Positions 43,401-53,500 of a DNA stretch of 64,000 bases are shown here, one piece after another. The notes under the pieces are model-generated. The model had not been told where the DNA came from, searched no databases, and saw only the letters and a program-made list of their open reading frames with translations. This DNA is from Sebastes aleutianus (taxonomy: Eukaryota > Chordata > Actinopteri > Perciformes > Sebastidae). How positions within the stretch are numbered: the first letter of the stretch is position 1; each line of letters starts with the position of its first letter. Made by a program: the position numbers and the translations under genes. Location: positions 21,235,587-21,299,586 of the forward strand of contig CAKAKS010000062.1 of NCBI GenBank assembly GCA_916700875.1, written 5' to 3'.

Positions 43401-45095
43401 AAGACCCACTCCCTATGTAGAACAAAAACACAACGATTTTTAGGAGATTATAAACAAATTAAAAAATAATTCTGAATATTATATTCCATTTCTGACAATA
43501 TATCCCCCTAAATGCCACACACTGTTCCTTTAACACACATCTTTTGAATTAATATTTCTGTACATAGCACATATTCTCTATACTTTATACTGTGAACCTT
43601 TGCACACTCCTTGGCCAATATTTTGCACACTCCATCCTCTTCATTTCAAACACTGTACAGCTCTTCTTATTTTAAAAACAGATTAACTTTTTTCATATTT
43701 TTTATTGTAAATTTATATTTTTGGTCCTTGACTTTTGCAGTACTTGTTTTTTCCTTTTTCCTTTCTGTACTATGTATATTGTTATGCACCAAATACAAAG
43801 GCAAATTCCTTGTATGTGAAAACCAACTTGACATTAAACCTGACTTTGATTCAGATGCCCAAGGGCCGACGATTTATGAGTACCATCGGGTTGAGATAGA
43901 CACTACAAAGATCACCAGCTACTCCGCTGTTGAGTTCACTCCACTGCCTAGTAAGTGATCCATATCCATCATCATTAAAGGATTAGTGTATTCAATATTT
44001 TAGACTGCATTAGCACTCAAACAATAAATCTCTGTCTCCGTGTTCAGCCTGCCTGCAGCATGACAGCTGTGAGCTCTGCCTCTCATCCAACCAAACCTCT
44101 GGTTGTAGCTGGTGCCATGTACTCCAGAGGTGAGTGGGACATAATGATAGCCCAAATGTCCATATAGTGCATATAGTTTTAACCCTTATAAATGTGTGTT
44201 TTAGGTGTTCAGATGGTATGGATCGACACAGACAAGAGTGGTTGGACTACGCCTGTTCAGAAGAGGTATTGCTGCAAGTTAAGAATGAATATCTGCTTAT
44301 ATGCCATTTCGTTGAGACTCATGCATCTATGATGTTGTATATGGATAGAGCAAAAATGCAACCTGTGAGGATTACTCCAGGGGTGACAGCTCCACTGGTT
44401 CGTCTATCACACCAGAGATCGAGGATGTGACATCATTGACTCCCCTGCTAAAAGGATGTGACGGTGAGGCTTAGCTATTTTTTACAGTACAGTATAACGT
44501 ATGCACTATTTCAACACATTTTGTTGCTCAATAAAAGTAGAGCTTGCCATGAAATCTGTATAGAAATGACGTGATATCTGTATAGAAATGACTGCTTTCT
44601 GTCTTTTTTCAGATGAGACCAAAGATCATATATTTAAGACTGGCAACGGTGAGTTAATACTTGTAAGAGACATTATAGTTAAGCCTTATGAAGGCATATA
44701 ATTATGGGACTTCATCTTTAATACAGATGTGAGGACAGATTCTTCAACCAACAGTGACGGGTTGGCTAACACCGGAGTGATAGCCGGTATAGCAGCTGCG
44801 CTGGTGTTACTTTTGGCTATGATACTGGTAGCTCTTTACATCAACTACCATCCTACTGCTGCATCACCACTCTACCTCATCCAGGTGAGCACTGAATATG
44901 TCCTGCACCTTAGGACGTGCTTCAATGACACATGTCTACATCAAACATACTTTTTTCTGTGCTTGATTTTTTTTTCTATAGCGACGCAAGAGCTACTGGC
45001 CGTCCTGGAAGTTTCAGAAGCATCAACCTGGTTACACAGAAGTGGAAGGAGAAGGTCATGAAAAAGACAGCATTGTTGAAGCTGGGCCGTGTTGA
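25437..45095 (+). CDS. plxdc1: plexin domain-containing protein 1 (TEM7)
   Basis: Type I membrane protein, reported receptor for PEDF. Fourteen phase-consistent coding exons: 25437-25515, 34874-35037, 35303-35446, 42190-42259, 42378-42500, 42577-42695, 42788-42887, 43855-43950, 44048-44129, 44205-44265, 44349-44463, 44613-44648, 44727-44884, 44982-45095; 486 residues (human about 500). Exon 1 encodes the signal peptide (MCFSLVMLFLCLSQTELA). Exons 2-8 give the nidogen-like ectodomain: TLPDNMTHVVED, SFDFPFYGHYLRQITIATGG, AVEFTPLP. Exons 9-10 give the cysteine-rich PSI domain (about 300-343, SCELC, CSWCHVLQRC). The transmembrane helix is at about 413-436; the tail ends VEAGPC. Exon 1 is placed by its signal peptide and by the G|AC codon it shares with exon 2. 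Exon 11's acceptor (44347-44348) has a weak pyrimidine tract. Intron 3 holds the tRNA-Cys cluster. Confidence 0.94.
25516..27990. other. plxdc1 intron 1, first part, nothing recognised
   Basis: No splice-flanked coding frame with homology and no clear repeat family. Open frames of up to about 120 codons here look like chance frames. Confidence 0.4.
27994..28504. mobile_element. foldback element, about 510 bp
   Basis: Arms of about 155 bp at 27994-28150 and 28345-28504 are near-perfect inverted repeats: GTCAAAACAGTCTCATAAGT and GCAGAGTGATTTGTAT in the left arm recur reverse-complemented in the right. Inside is a smaller hairpin, GTGACTTGTGTT / AACACAAGTCAC (28288-28317). It has no coding capacity. 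Confidence 0.85.
28505..30060. other. plxdc1 intron 1, nothing recognised
   Basis: No supported feature. The minus-strand frame at 29001-29375 resembles no known protein. Confidence 0.35.
30064..30450 (-). repeat. LINE 3'-end fragment
   Basis: An AGATAAGATA tandem tail is followed by TTCCTTTATTAGTCCCGCAG and GGGGAAATTTGCAGTGTATA, the 3' untranslated end typical of a fish non-LTR retrotransposon inserted on the minus strand. No reverse-transcriptase coding sequence remains. Confidence 0.5.
30460..30960 (-). mobile_element. LINE 3' fragment with C-terminal coding remnant
   Basis: A CAATTCAATTCAA tail leads into CATTTTATTTGTCCCCGAGG, and a (GT)n run sits at 30701-30732. On the minus strand, 30780-30848 reads PLRTQRRRATFVPKAVLLLN, the usual C-terminal tail of non-LTR reverse transcriptases (R-R-x-x-F-x-P-x-A-x-x-L-L-N). 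Strongly 5'-truncated. Confidence 0.6.
30701..30732. repeat. (GT)n microsatellite
   Basis: About 12-16 GT units with one interruption, inside the LINE 3' fragment. Confidence 0.9.
31060..31660. other. GC- and CpG-richer segment in plxdc1 intron 1
   Basis: Base composition is clearly higher in G+C and CpG than the surrounding intron (for example GGGGGGCGGGACGCTGCTGC, CGGTGTTTCTGACGGGAACA). A short inverted repeat AGCTAACGTTAGC occurs twice near 31150-31180. No exon could be supported. It could be a repeat element of unknown family or an internal regulatory or promoter segment. Confidence 0.35.
31661..32454. other. plxdc1 intron 1, possible old repeat
   Basis: Two partly similar stretches (TCGTTCCAACTCATTACCAC at 31850 and CATTTCAACTCATTACCACA at 32113) suggest an old internal duplication. 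The patch GGGTCAAATTTGACCCGAGG at 32312 is a short palindrome. No gene. Confidence 0.4.
32455..33625. repeat. GTGGTGGAAGAAGTA-type repeat interrupted by a Tc1-like element
   Basis: The left part (TAACTAAGTATTTACTCAAG, CTTCCACTCCACTACATTTT) and the right part (CTTTACTTAAGTGAAAGATC, TGAATACTTCTTACAAC) belong to the same family as 18348-19010, read in reverse. They are separated by Tc1-like transposase sequence at about 32930-33475. A short GATA run sits at 32694-32722. Confidence 0.65.
32930..33475 (-). pseudogene. internally deleted Tc1/mariner-like transposase
   Basis: Minus strand. The N-terminal helix-turn-helix part (MDHRKLRRELSQEIRKNII, YKTISKQLDVPVTTAAHI) is joined directly to the C-terminal catalytic end (RSWVLKQDNDPKHS, then after a frame break SPDLNPIEHLWKELK). 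About 190 residues with the first catalytic Asp (WTDET in the longer copy at 36780) are deleted. The break right after DPKHS is the same as in the longer copy. Non-functional. Confidence 0.85.
33626..34873. other. end of plxdc1 intron 1, nothing recognised
   Basis: No repeat family or coding frame supported. The acceptor GGACAG at 34868-34873 precedes exon 2. Confidence 0.4.
35611..35682 (+). tRNA. tRNA-Cys (GCA), T-stem variant
   Basis: 72 bp, all arms paired, anticodon GCA. The T arm is TCCGG-TTCAAAT-CCGGA: the outer T-stem pair is T-A instead of the C-G of the consensus copy, so the change is compensated. No TTTT within about 50 bp downstream. Lies in plxdc1 intron 3. Confidence 0.92.
35912..35983 (+). 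tRNA. tRNA-Cys (GCA), variant T arm
   Basis: 72 bp, anticodon GCA. D loop AGCGGTA. T arm CCCAG-TTCAACT-CTGGG: the G-C pair next to the closing pair became A-T on both sides, keeping the stem paired but changing the internal B-box promoter. Sequence identical to the minus-strand copies at 36252 and 39593. It forms the left end of a long palindrome. No nearby oligo-T. Confidence 0.88.
36252..36323 (-). tRNA. tRNA-Cys (GCA), variant T arm
   Basis: 72 bp on the minus strand, sequence identical to 35912-35983 (D loop AGCGGTA, T arm CCCAG/CTGGG). Its flanks also match those of the copy at 39593 in direct orientation. No oligo-T terminator directly downstream. Confidence 0.88.
36324..36779. other. 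tRNA-cluster spacer
   Basis: The first 100 bp (GTTTATTGATAGTCTGCTAA, GAATAAGAGAGTGC) are repeated after the tRNA at 39593-39664. The rest is AT-rich with nothing recognised. Confidence 0.6.
36780..37770 (-). pseudogene. Tc1/mariner-like transposase, frameshifted
   Basis: Minus strand. A long frame (36975-37763, 262 codons) has a paired-like HTH (LRRELSQEIRKNIIDLHVKG, YKTISKQLDVPVTTAAHI), an AT-hook-like GRGRKRK, the first catalytic Asp in NVLWTDETKLELFG and the second in LKQDNDPKHS. It then ends at a stop. The reading resumes one base shifted: KNTQEWLRTKHWTILKW and SPDLNPIEHLWKELK, which supplies the catalytic Glu of the DD34E triad. Downstream the frame leaves transposase sequence near 36790, so the C-terminus is truncated. 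Terminal inverted repeats were not recognised. It sits between tRNA-Cys copies and may have been carried along in their duplication. Confidence 0.92.
37827..37898 (-). tRNA. tRNA-Cys (GCA), variant T arm
   Basis: 72 bp on the minus strand, anticodon GCA, D loop AGTGGTA, T arm CCCAG-TTCAACT-CTGGG. Same sequence as the copy at 39128. No oligo-T terminator within the next 20 bp on the minus strand. Confidence 0.88.
38108..38228. repeat. GGACTTGTTA minisatellite
   Basis: About ten imperfect copies of a TTAGGACTTG / TTAGGAATTG / TTAGGAAGTG decamer-like unit. A second, similar block is at 38735-38876 in the duplicated unit. Confidence 0.88.
38431..38471 (-). pseudogene. truncated tRNA-Cys
   Basis: Only the 5' half remains (acceptor 5' strand, D arm, anticodon loop); the T arm and 3' acceptor are gone. 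Compared with the sister unit, about 100 bp between the flank word GGACACAGATT and CTTGATCTGCAG are deleted, with a short shared GATT/TTGAT at the joint. Cannot make a tRNA. Confidence 0.88.
38735..38876. repeat. GGACTTGTTA minisatellite, second block
   Basis: Same decamer-like units as 38108-38228, slightly longer, located at the equivalent place in the second duplicated unit. Confidence 0.88.
39128..39199 (-). tRNA. tRNA-Cys (GCA), variant T arm
   Basis: 72 bp on the minus strand, identical to 37827-37898. Its downstream flank (minus strand ATATAGAATATGCAGGATGT) resembles the downstream flank of the plus-strand copy at 35611. No oligo-T near. Confidence 0.88.
39593..39664 (-). tRNA. tRNA-Cys (GCA), variant T arm
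   Basis: 72 bp on the minus strand, identical to 36252-36323 and 35912-35983 (D loop AGCGGTA). About 100 bp of flank on both sides is shared with the 36252 copy in direct orientation. Confidence 0.88.
39904..39947 (-). pseudogene. truncated tRNA-Cys
   Basis: Retains the 3' half (AGAGGGCACCCAGAGCTGAA, anticodon loop CTGCAGTC) with substitutions in the acceptor and T arm. The D arm and 5' acceptor are missing; the sequence jumps to GACCTGTGAAAACATG, the flank word of the other copies. Confidence 0.82.
39948..41043. other. plxdc1 intron 3, nothing recognised
   Basis: No repeat family or coding gene supported. The plus-strand frame of 72 codons at 40441-40659 has no recognisable homology. Confidence 0.4.
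41044..41115 (+). tRNA. tRNA-Cys (GCA), consensus sequence
   Basis: 72 bp with all stems perfectly paired (GGGGGTA/TGCCCCC, CCCGG/CCGGG) and canonical A box (TAGCTCAGTGGT) and B box (GGTTCAAATCC). It matches the vertebrate tRNA-Cys(GCA) sequence as I remember it. TTTT occurs at about 41119, an immediate Pol III terminator. This is the best candidate for a fully active gene in the cluster. Confidence 0.97.
41347..41480. mobile_element. truncated TAGGGCTGCAAC-type MITE
   Basis: Starts AGGGCTGCAACTGACAATTG and continues TTGATCTGTCGATTATTTTC and CCCAAGATGACGTCCTCAAA, matching the 5870-6222 element in reverse. It ends abruptly at about 41480. Confidence 0.6.
41486..41912. repeat. AT-rich (TTTA)n region flanked by direct repeats
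   Basis: ATGGAGGACAGAACCTGC occurs at about 41490 and again at about 41895. Between them lie A-rich (AAATAAAT) and then T-rich (TTTATTTA) low-complexity sequence that could pair as a large hairpin. Confidence 0.6.
43017..43533. mobile_element. TTAA-flanked MITE
   Basis: The left end TTAAAGGGACAGTGTGTAGG matches the reverse complement of the right end, TTAAAGGAACAGTGTGTGGC. TTAA at both ends indicates piggyBac-like insertion. It lies in plxdc1 intron 7. No coding capacity. Different interior from 2495-3431. Confidence 0.75.
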
Positions 45096-45328
45096 AATAA
45101 TGGATGGAAACGTGGATAAATATTTGCATTGAACTGATTTCTACAATCATTCAAATATGAACATTTGTCCAAAGCCAGTTCAACTTTTACATTCAGTTTA
45201 CGATCGTTTTTTAAGCTGTCCATGACTCCATTGCAAAAATATTAAATTGTTGCAACAGTTTGTGGAGATTATAACTGAATGTTATATGATATTGAGTGAT
45301 TACATTAGGAATGTATATCTCTGCTGGT

Positions 45329-45334
45329 AATAAA
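45329..45334 (+). terminator. plxdc1: polyadenylation signal of plxdc1
   Basis: AATAAA in GGTAATAAAATGTGTTTC, about 235 bp after the stop codon at 45093-45095, followed by a T-rich stretch. Confidence 0.55.
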
Positions 45335-46117
45335 ATGTGTTTCATTCCACCCTTATTTTTAAACTTGATTTAATTTGACTGCAATAAATTGTGCGACACA
45401 AGGTTGACAACATGATCTATGTTGTTTTACATCAAACAAATAAAGATCTGGGTGTGCTTCAGTTTCAATTCCTGTTAGTTTTGATGGTGAAGTTGATTCT
45501 TTTAAGTTCCACCTTTTGTTTTGCACGAACATACTGCACAGTTCCTGAAGTAATCCAGCGTGCAAGGCTTATGCTTTGGTGTTTTTGTCAATGTGGGTGT
45601 GTTTGTGTGGGACAATGTGTGAAATGTTATAATTTATAATATATAATGTCTATATAACTTCAAATATAAACATTTGTATTCTGCCTCGTAGCTTGTAACA
45701 TATCTATGCTTTGCCCTCTGGTTGAAAAATAACTAATTTTGCAAAGAAACTGAGAATCACCTTTCACTGGCTTCACCCAGTTATAAGTAGTTTCACAGTC
45801 TTTGTTGTAGCTTCATTTTCTTTTCTTTGTGGTAGTTGCCATCATATTCTGCCTAAATCTGCATAGCTTGTGACTTTTCCCCATTGGCCATATAGCAAAG
45901 ACAGGTTAACCTGCACTTGATCCACGTGATGACAGCCTTCCCTGCTTTCTTCACAGCCATTGGATAAAAGCCATATTATAGAAAAGCATCTGACCTGCAG
46001 TGGTTTGACTTTTGAAAAACTAAAAGGTCAGGTCACCTGCCACCATGGCAGACAGGTTCTCCTTATATTCAGAAATATTATTTTTACCAAGCATTTCTAA
46101 AGCCTAAATTAAATATA

Positions 46118-46657
46118 TGGTAACACTTCATTTTACAGGTCCACAAATTTTATGGTAATTAGGTGATAATTAGCAAGTAACCTATTTTAAATTTCTTTGG
46201 AATTACTGCCAAATTACCCCAATATTTACCTACAAATTTATTGAAAATTACTTTACCATAAACATTATTTAATAATTATATTCCACTATTTCCAAACAGC
46301 TGATAATTTATTTAATACATTTCCAGGAAAATAATACAAAGTTAATTGATATGCTTTATTTCCATGTCTTCTGGTATATAGATAATAATTAGCAAATATC
46401 TTCTTTGAAATTTCTTTAAAAACTCCCTGAATCATGACATTAATGACATTAGCTACCAGGTTACATTTGTGTAGACAATAAGTCACACAATGGGGAGATT
46501 TGTGCTGATCAGAAGTGTCTCCTATTAGTTTTGGTTTTGGAGGTAAATATTTAGTAAATATTGGGGTAATTTGGCAGTAATTCCAAAGAAATTTCAACTC
46601 ATTAATTATCACCTAATTACCATGAAATTTGCAGACCTGTAAAATGAAGTGTTACCA
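46118..46657. mobile_element. foldback element of the GGTAACACTT family
   Basis: TGGTAACACTTCATTTTACA at the left and its reverse complement at the right. The arms extend about 130 bp (TGGTAATTAGGTGATAATTA, TTTCTTTGGAATTACTGCC, AAATTACCCCAATATTTAC). The centre is unpaired and has no protein match. Lies between plxdc1 and lasp1. Confidence 0.85.
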
Positions 46658-47507
46658 AATACAGTCATGCATTAAGGTTATATGATGTATTCCATAATTC
46701 TACCGTCTGGTACCACTGAGTCAGTGTTTACAATTTTAAAGCGTTCCACCTAGATTTCATAAGTGGCAGACAGAAAAAAATAGTGGCCGGTAGAAATGTT
46801 CAGTGACCTGCCACAGTGGCAGGTGAGGAAAAAGGTTAATTTCAGACCCTGTGTATAGGCCATGTAAAAGGGGGATACAGACAGACAGTACTGCTCTTTT
46901 GTCAGCAGGTGTCATCCTAACCAAATGCATCACATGCATCATCAAGTAAGACATGCATGTGAAGTGAACGTGGCAGATGTGTAAAAAATTTGAATTGAGA
47001 TCACTGGATTTGGTAAAGCCCCAAAAAACCTGCAAGATGATCACATGAGTTTGCTATGTGAACACAGATGGGAGACAAGAACAGACATGTTGGGACATTT
47101 TCTTTTACAGTTACACAAAACCGGTTGTTGTGTGTTGCTATACACTTATGTCTCAAGTTAAATATGTATAAATGCTGTAGTTAAACTTAATGATCAGATC
47201 TTTTCCAAAGTGAAAAATTAACCCTCCCACACTACCTCTTCCTTTTTGTGCTCGGACACGCGCATTGGAGCGGGGTGGACGCTGGAGCGCGCTTTCCGTG
47301 TCTGGTTAGTGGACTGACAGCCAGCTGTGCGGCTACAACGACAACAACAACCCTCCTGGATTTTTTTGCTCCATACAACTAGATTTAGTGTTCTGCTACT
47401 GATCACAATCGTACACTTATAGCTAAGTTGTTGAAGTGAGGACTCGGTGATCATCGGCGGTATTTCCGTGCTAAACTAAACTAGCTTAGAAGAGCATTTC
47501 CTCCAAC
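46658..47507. other. lasp1 upstream region and 5' UTR
   Basis: GC content rises from about 47220 (CTCGGACACGCGCATTGGAG, GGAGCGCGCTTTCCGTG), as expected for a promoter / first exon. No TATA box seen. The transcription start cannot be fixed. Confidence 0.45.
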
Positions 47508-50500
47508 ATGAATCCGTTGTGTGGCAGATGTAATCGAGTCGTTTACCCCACGGAAAAAGTGAATTGTCTGGACAAGGTAAGAACAGAAAGAAAACCAGTT
47601 TTACTTTGTGTTATTCTTTTAAAATACTCCTAACACACCGTCCTCTTGTTGTACACTGATTGCACTAAATTCTGCTCTCTTATAATGACACCTTCGGGGT
47701 GTTTTTTGTGAATGAATTGAACACCAACAGGAGACAGGTATGTCGCTAGCTAAAGGCATGCTAACGGCTAGCTCAACGGCTGGAAGACACGAGAGCGCGG
47801 ACCTAGCAACGACATTACACCTTATCTTTAGGACAATGGGACACTTTACAAAAAGCATAATGCACATTTTTTTTATTAAGATGATGATTCAAGGCCACAC
47901 TATTGATTCACCCTAAAAGCCAGCGCCTCACAGTGCTCCAGACAGCCTGGTTTTGGGCCTGGCTGATGGCACCACTTGGCTAACATTTTTCTCGAAACAC
48001 CTTATTTTGTGCTCGAGTGCTTTACCCTTTACACACACTAAACGACACAGGACTTCATATGTAACATTATAGTCCTAAAAACCAAGCTTTTCATGGACTG
48101 GTTTTTGGATATGTCTGTGTCCAATTCACCAGTTAAATGCAAGTCAGGGACCATTATAATCTCATCAATTGTACCCATAGTGACTCTTGTTCAGGATACT
48201 AATTCACATGTGAGCAACAATTTGGGTTAACACTGCTTGCTCATGTCACCCCTTTAGCTTTTAAAGGTGATCATGTATTGCATTTATTGAATGTTGCTGC
48301 ACTCAGGTACACTTTGCAACATGTAACACACTCAGTTTACTAGGTGGGTGGGGTCTGCAATGTTTGTCATTATGAATAGCAAAAACACATATTTTGTGCT
48401 TGAGTGCTTTACCCTTTACACACACTAAAAGACACAGGACTTCATATTGAACATTACAGTCCTAAAACCAAGCTTTTCATGGACATGTCTGTGTCCAATT
48501 CACCAGTTAAATCCAAGTCAGAGGACGTTTGTATGGCTATTGAAAATCAATCTCTGTTGAGATATTTTCTCGAAACATGTATTTTGTGCTCTAGTGCTTT
48601 ACCCTTTACACACACTAAACGACACAGGACTTCATATTGAACATTACAGTCCTAAAAACCAAGCTTTTCATGGACATGTCTGTGTCCAATTCACCAGTTA
48701 AATCCATCAATTGTACCCATAGTGACTCTTGTCTAGGACACTAATTCACATGTGAGCAACAATTTGGGTTACCATTGGGTCACCCCTTTAGCTTTTAAGG
48801 AGGTAAAGGTGATCATGTATTGCATTTATTGAATGCTGCTGCACTCAGGTACACTCTGCAACATGTAACACACTCAGTTTACTAGGTGGGTGGGGTCTGC
48901 AATGTTTGTCATATGAATAGCTATTGAAAATCAATCTCTGTTGAGATATTTTCTTGAAACACGTATTTTGTGCTCCAGTTTTTTACCCTTTACAAACACT
49001 AAATGACACAGGACTTCATATTGAACATTACAGTCCTAAATCCAAGCTTTTCATGGACATGTCTGTGTCCAATTCACCAGTTTAATCCAAGTCAGGGACC
49101 ATTAAGAAGAGCCGCCGCCTTTAGATTAGTTTTCAGTCAAAAGCAGTAGTCTAATCTCAGCCAAAGGTGCTAATCTCATCAATTGTACCCATAGTGACTC
49201 TGTCTAGGATACTAATTCACATGTGAGCAACAATTTGGGTTACCACTGGGTCACCCCTTTAGCTTTTAAGGAGGTAAAGGTGATCATGCATTGCATTTAT
49301 TGAATGCTGCTGCACTCAGGTACACTTTGCAACATGTAACACACTCGGTTTACTAGGTGGGTGGGGTCTGCAATGTTTGTCATATGAATAGCAATGTTTT
49401 TTACCAAAGCAGAGCTTGGGGCAGGTAGATAACTTGTCTAATGGACGTCTGAATGGCTAATCACTCTCTGTTGAGACATTTTCTCGAAACACGTATTTTG
49501 TGCTTGAGTGCTTTCCCCTTTACAAACACTAAACGACACAGGACTTCATATTGAACATTACAGTCCTAAAACCAAGCTTTTCATGGACATGTCTGTGTCC
49601 AATTCACCAGTTAAATCCAAGTCAGGGACCATTAAGAAGAGCCGCCGCCTCGATTCGTTTTCAGTCAAAAGCAGTAGCCTAATCTCAGCCAAGGTGATAA
49701 TCTCATCAATTGTACCCACAGTGATTCTGTCTAGGATACTAATTCACATGCGAGCAACAATTTGGGTTAAGCACATCTTGCTCCTGTCACCCCTTTAGCT
49801 TTTAAGGAGGTAAAGGTGATCATGTATTGCATTTATACACTTTGCAACATGTAACACACTCAGTTTACTAGGTGGGTGGGGTTTGCAATGTTTGTCATAT
49901 GAATAGCAATGTGCTTTGGGGAAAGTAGATAATTTGTCTAATGGACGTCTGAATGGCTATTGAAAATCAATCCCTGTTGAGACTTGCTTATCTGTTGGGG
50001 GCTGACTGACAAGGAAGGCGGGGAAAGAGCACACAAAAAGGCATTATCTAAAGTAACATCAGCTCTTGATTGGATGCATTATTGCTCTCTGCATGGATGT
50101 GTTCTTGAATGCACCATGACTAATGTTTTCCCCAAAGTGCCCTGGACTGGAATTGATTTATCTCAGTAGTACCCCCTCTTCGTGCACAAGCGGTCCAAAC
50201 CCCCTTAAACAAATACGAGTCATGTTGGCATGTTAGGAGGCTGGTATTGATGAGAACCAAATTGCCACAAGTACAGCCCGAGTGTGCGTTGGTATCTGGC
50301 CTAAAGCAGAGTGCATTCCAGCAGACAGACCCTCCCATAAAACGTGCTCTGTCAGAGGCCTGCTGTGCCATCTCCCTGCTCTGAAACCAAGCACAGGAGA
50401 GTAGCCTGCCGTCTGTCTTTGCTGCCATTCTGCATCAGCGCTCACCCCTTCAGACACGCCAAAACAACCTCCCCTTTCCCTTCTCCGTGGCACACATACA

Positions 50501-53500
50501 CGCTGCCCCTTCTCGTTTGTTTAAAGCAGCCGAGGCCACATTGGCTGGGGATTTTTCCGTGTGCTAGGCTAGCACAGGTGAAGGCAGGGGAGTCGAAGTC
50601 ATTTCTTCTTCCATTAGTATTCTCAGCCACCGATGAATACCTTTACCTGACAGTCTCCCTCTATAATATCCCTCTGTGGTTGTAGAGAGGCTGAGCCACA
50701 GAGGCTTGTTTGTCTGTCAGCTGCATTCCTGTGTAGCAGGGGCTGGGCCCGGCAGAGGGAGCGGGCAGCCGAGCACATGTAAAGACAGGAAGTGAATTTG
50801 GGTTGAGGCTCTTGTTCGTGTCGGTTTTGCCTTGTTATTTTGGCTTCTCTTCAGTCCTTAAAATACATGTTGATTGTGAGGGGTTTAGAGCTGTTTATCT
50901 GGCTCAAGTATCCGGCTTATATCTATCAAGGTTAGCTTTTTGTAGCTGTTGAACATCAGCCAATAAAAACTTGCAACAAGGAAGTGAAACAGTGGTATTA
51001 ACCGGCGCCTACTATGCAAACCTTAACTGTAAAACTGGTCACATTTAGGTTAATGTGCAATGTCTGAAGACATGAAATGATTTGTATGTGTCATTTTAAG
51101 ATTAACGGCCATTTCCAGCACAGGAAGTGTGTATTTTCAAGATAAAATGAGAGATCTGTGGAGAGCGGTTGAAGCCTAAATCTCTCACTGAAACACTCAA
51201 ATCTGCTGGAGTGTCTGTGTACTTACTAGGACTTATAACTATCTCCCGATTCAATACTTTCACGATACTTGGTTGCCGATTCGATATGTATTGTGATTCG
51301 ATATTACAATTTAATTATTTATTTTTGTTAACGTTTTAACACTAGACCATGGGATAAAGTTTAATTATACACTTCTAGGGACTTTTACTTTGGAAAACAT
51401 CTAAATTGATACATTAAAATGTTTGATTTTCAGCATGTATGTAGAGAGATGTCCTGAAGTCAAATATATCAGTCATTGTCAGGCTTTTTTTTTATTCCCC
51501 AGCAACCCAAAAATCAAACATTTCCCTCTCAAATTAGTTGTATTTTCTTTTTAATTTATAAGGGACATGTAATGTTTTAAACTACTGTTGAATATAATCC
51601 AATCAATCTTATTTCCATATATGTATTTTGTATATATAGTTCCCTTTCTGAACACCTTATTTTAAAAACCGGACATAGTCACACATGTATACTACCACTA
51701 ACTTCGCGAGTCCGTCGCTAGCTTTCCCTACTTTACTGTATGTGTAGTGTTTACCACCTTGGATTTAAAATGTGATGGTTCAAGTTGGATCCACGCGGAC
51801 CCTGGGTTGTTTTCTGTTCTGTCGTATCTGCCAGTTTCTGCTCGCTGCGGCCGGCCAGCTACTGTTTGTTTTGAGTGACGGATACAGAACGGATACGACG
51901 TCACGTTACTCTGACTACAACAATAAAAACAGTAACTTCCTTCTACCTCTGCATAGACTTAAATGAAGCAAATATATTGATTCTGGCATTATAAAATCAA
52001 TTTCAAAATCGTAAAAAAAAAAAAATTGCGATGCATAGGTGAATTGATTTTTTTTTTTTTTTCGCCACTAGTACTTACTATCTCTATGTGCTGTCTGCAT
52101 ATTGTACGTATGAATCACAGAGCCTGTTCTTACATGCAGGAGAAGAGATACAGCCTCATACATCTCTTCATGAGATTTATTAATATTTAATTGTGCTATT
52201 ATGCCGTAGATTATGAAGCGCTGTAACCGGTTCCTGAGTAGTAGATGAGCTACTATTTCAGTGAATGTAGTATTCCAAAGTCTATAAATAATGTGAGAAA
52301 CTGAGTTGTTCTGACAGTTCATCCTTTAATAAGTAAGTATGAAGCACAAACATTACTGGCTCTTGAATATGTTAGCAATGTCAAAACATTTATACACAAT
52401 ATTGGCAAGATTTATTCTGAGGCAAGACCTGCTTGCTTGTTTCAGAAACAGCTTTTATGCAACAAATGATCTCCCACATAGCACCAAGTATCATAGATAA
52501 GATACAGCTTCACTCAAAACAAAACAATCCCATTAGTGAAGGAGAGAGTCAAAAGAAATATGGATGGACAAAAGCCAGCTGGGAGGTTATTTTCTTCATA
52601 GTTACCAGCTTGTCGGTGAAGGCTTTTACATTGCAGACAGAAAAGAAATATCACTATATTTTAATGATTCTCCTGTCTTGTGTTTGTTCCCTGGTGTTAA
52701 ACTCACATAATAAAATGAAGGAATTTGATCACATTGTTTGTATAAACTTGAAAAGATGAGTTTTTAGCATAGACTGTTTATAAGAAGTGGACGTAGTCAC
52801 CGTGACGTCACCCATTGGTTTGTGGACTGTGGTTTTGAAGCCTCAAGTTCGGCATTTTGGCCCTCGCCATGTTGTTTTTTTGCAACCGGAAGTGATACGA
52901 GAGGGTGGAGCTAAGTACAACCGGACGCTGAAACAGTCATTTTCAGACGACCAAAAAGGTTATAATTAACATTCATGAACTGAAAACACACTATGAAAGG
53001 GTTAAAGTTCTGAGACGAAAACAAAGACAGTTGGGTTGGTTTCATAGCAAAATAAAGTGGCTACACTTCTTGGTTCACATGATCTCAAATGTTCAGACAC
53101 AGTTGGCAATAACAAAAGTTTGTGTATTAATCAAATTTCTCACACTGATGTATCTGACACACACAGTTTTGTACTCTAGCTTTCACAGTTACTACTGCCT
53201 TGGGTCCATTTTTATTATTTAACTAACAAATTGGCTGCTGTGTTATTTGGCTTCAGTGTGGGGTTTCTTTCTGGTTTAGATGTGAGCCTCAATTGTACTG
53301 CTGCTTCTCAATCCCAGGAAATTGCTGGAAAATGGGGGTTAAAGATCAGAAGAGTACAGCATGCAAGTTGTACAGCTCTGTACAGTCTTTACAGCACGAA
53401 GGAGCTTACATCATGCTTAGTCATGTGGAATCAACGGAAAAAATTGATCTTATTAGAAAGCACTAAATCATTTTTATCTCATAGAACAGCATGGTACATA

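Noticed and set aside
47985..49982. CRISPR-like or repeat-protein array
   Set aside because: Units are hundreds of bases long, imperfect and non-coding, in a vertebrate intron.
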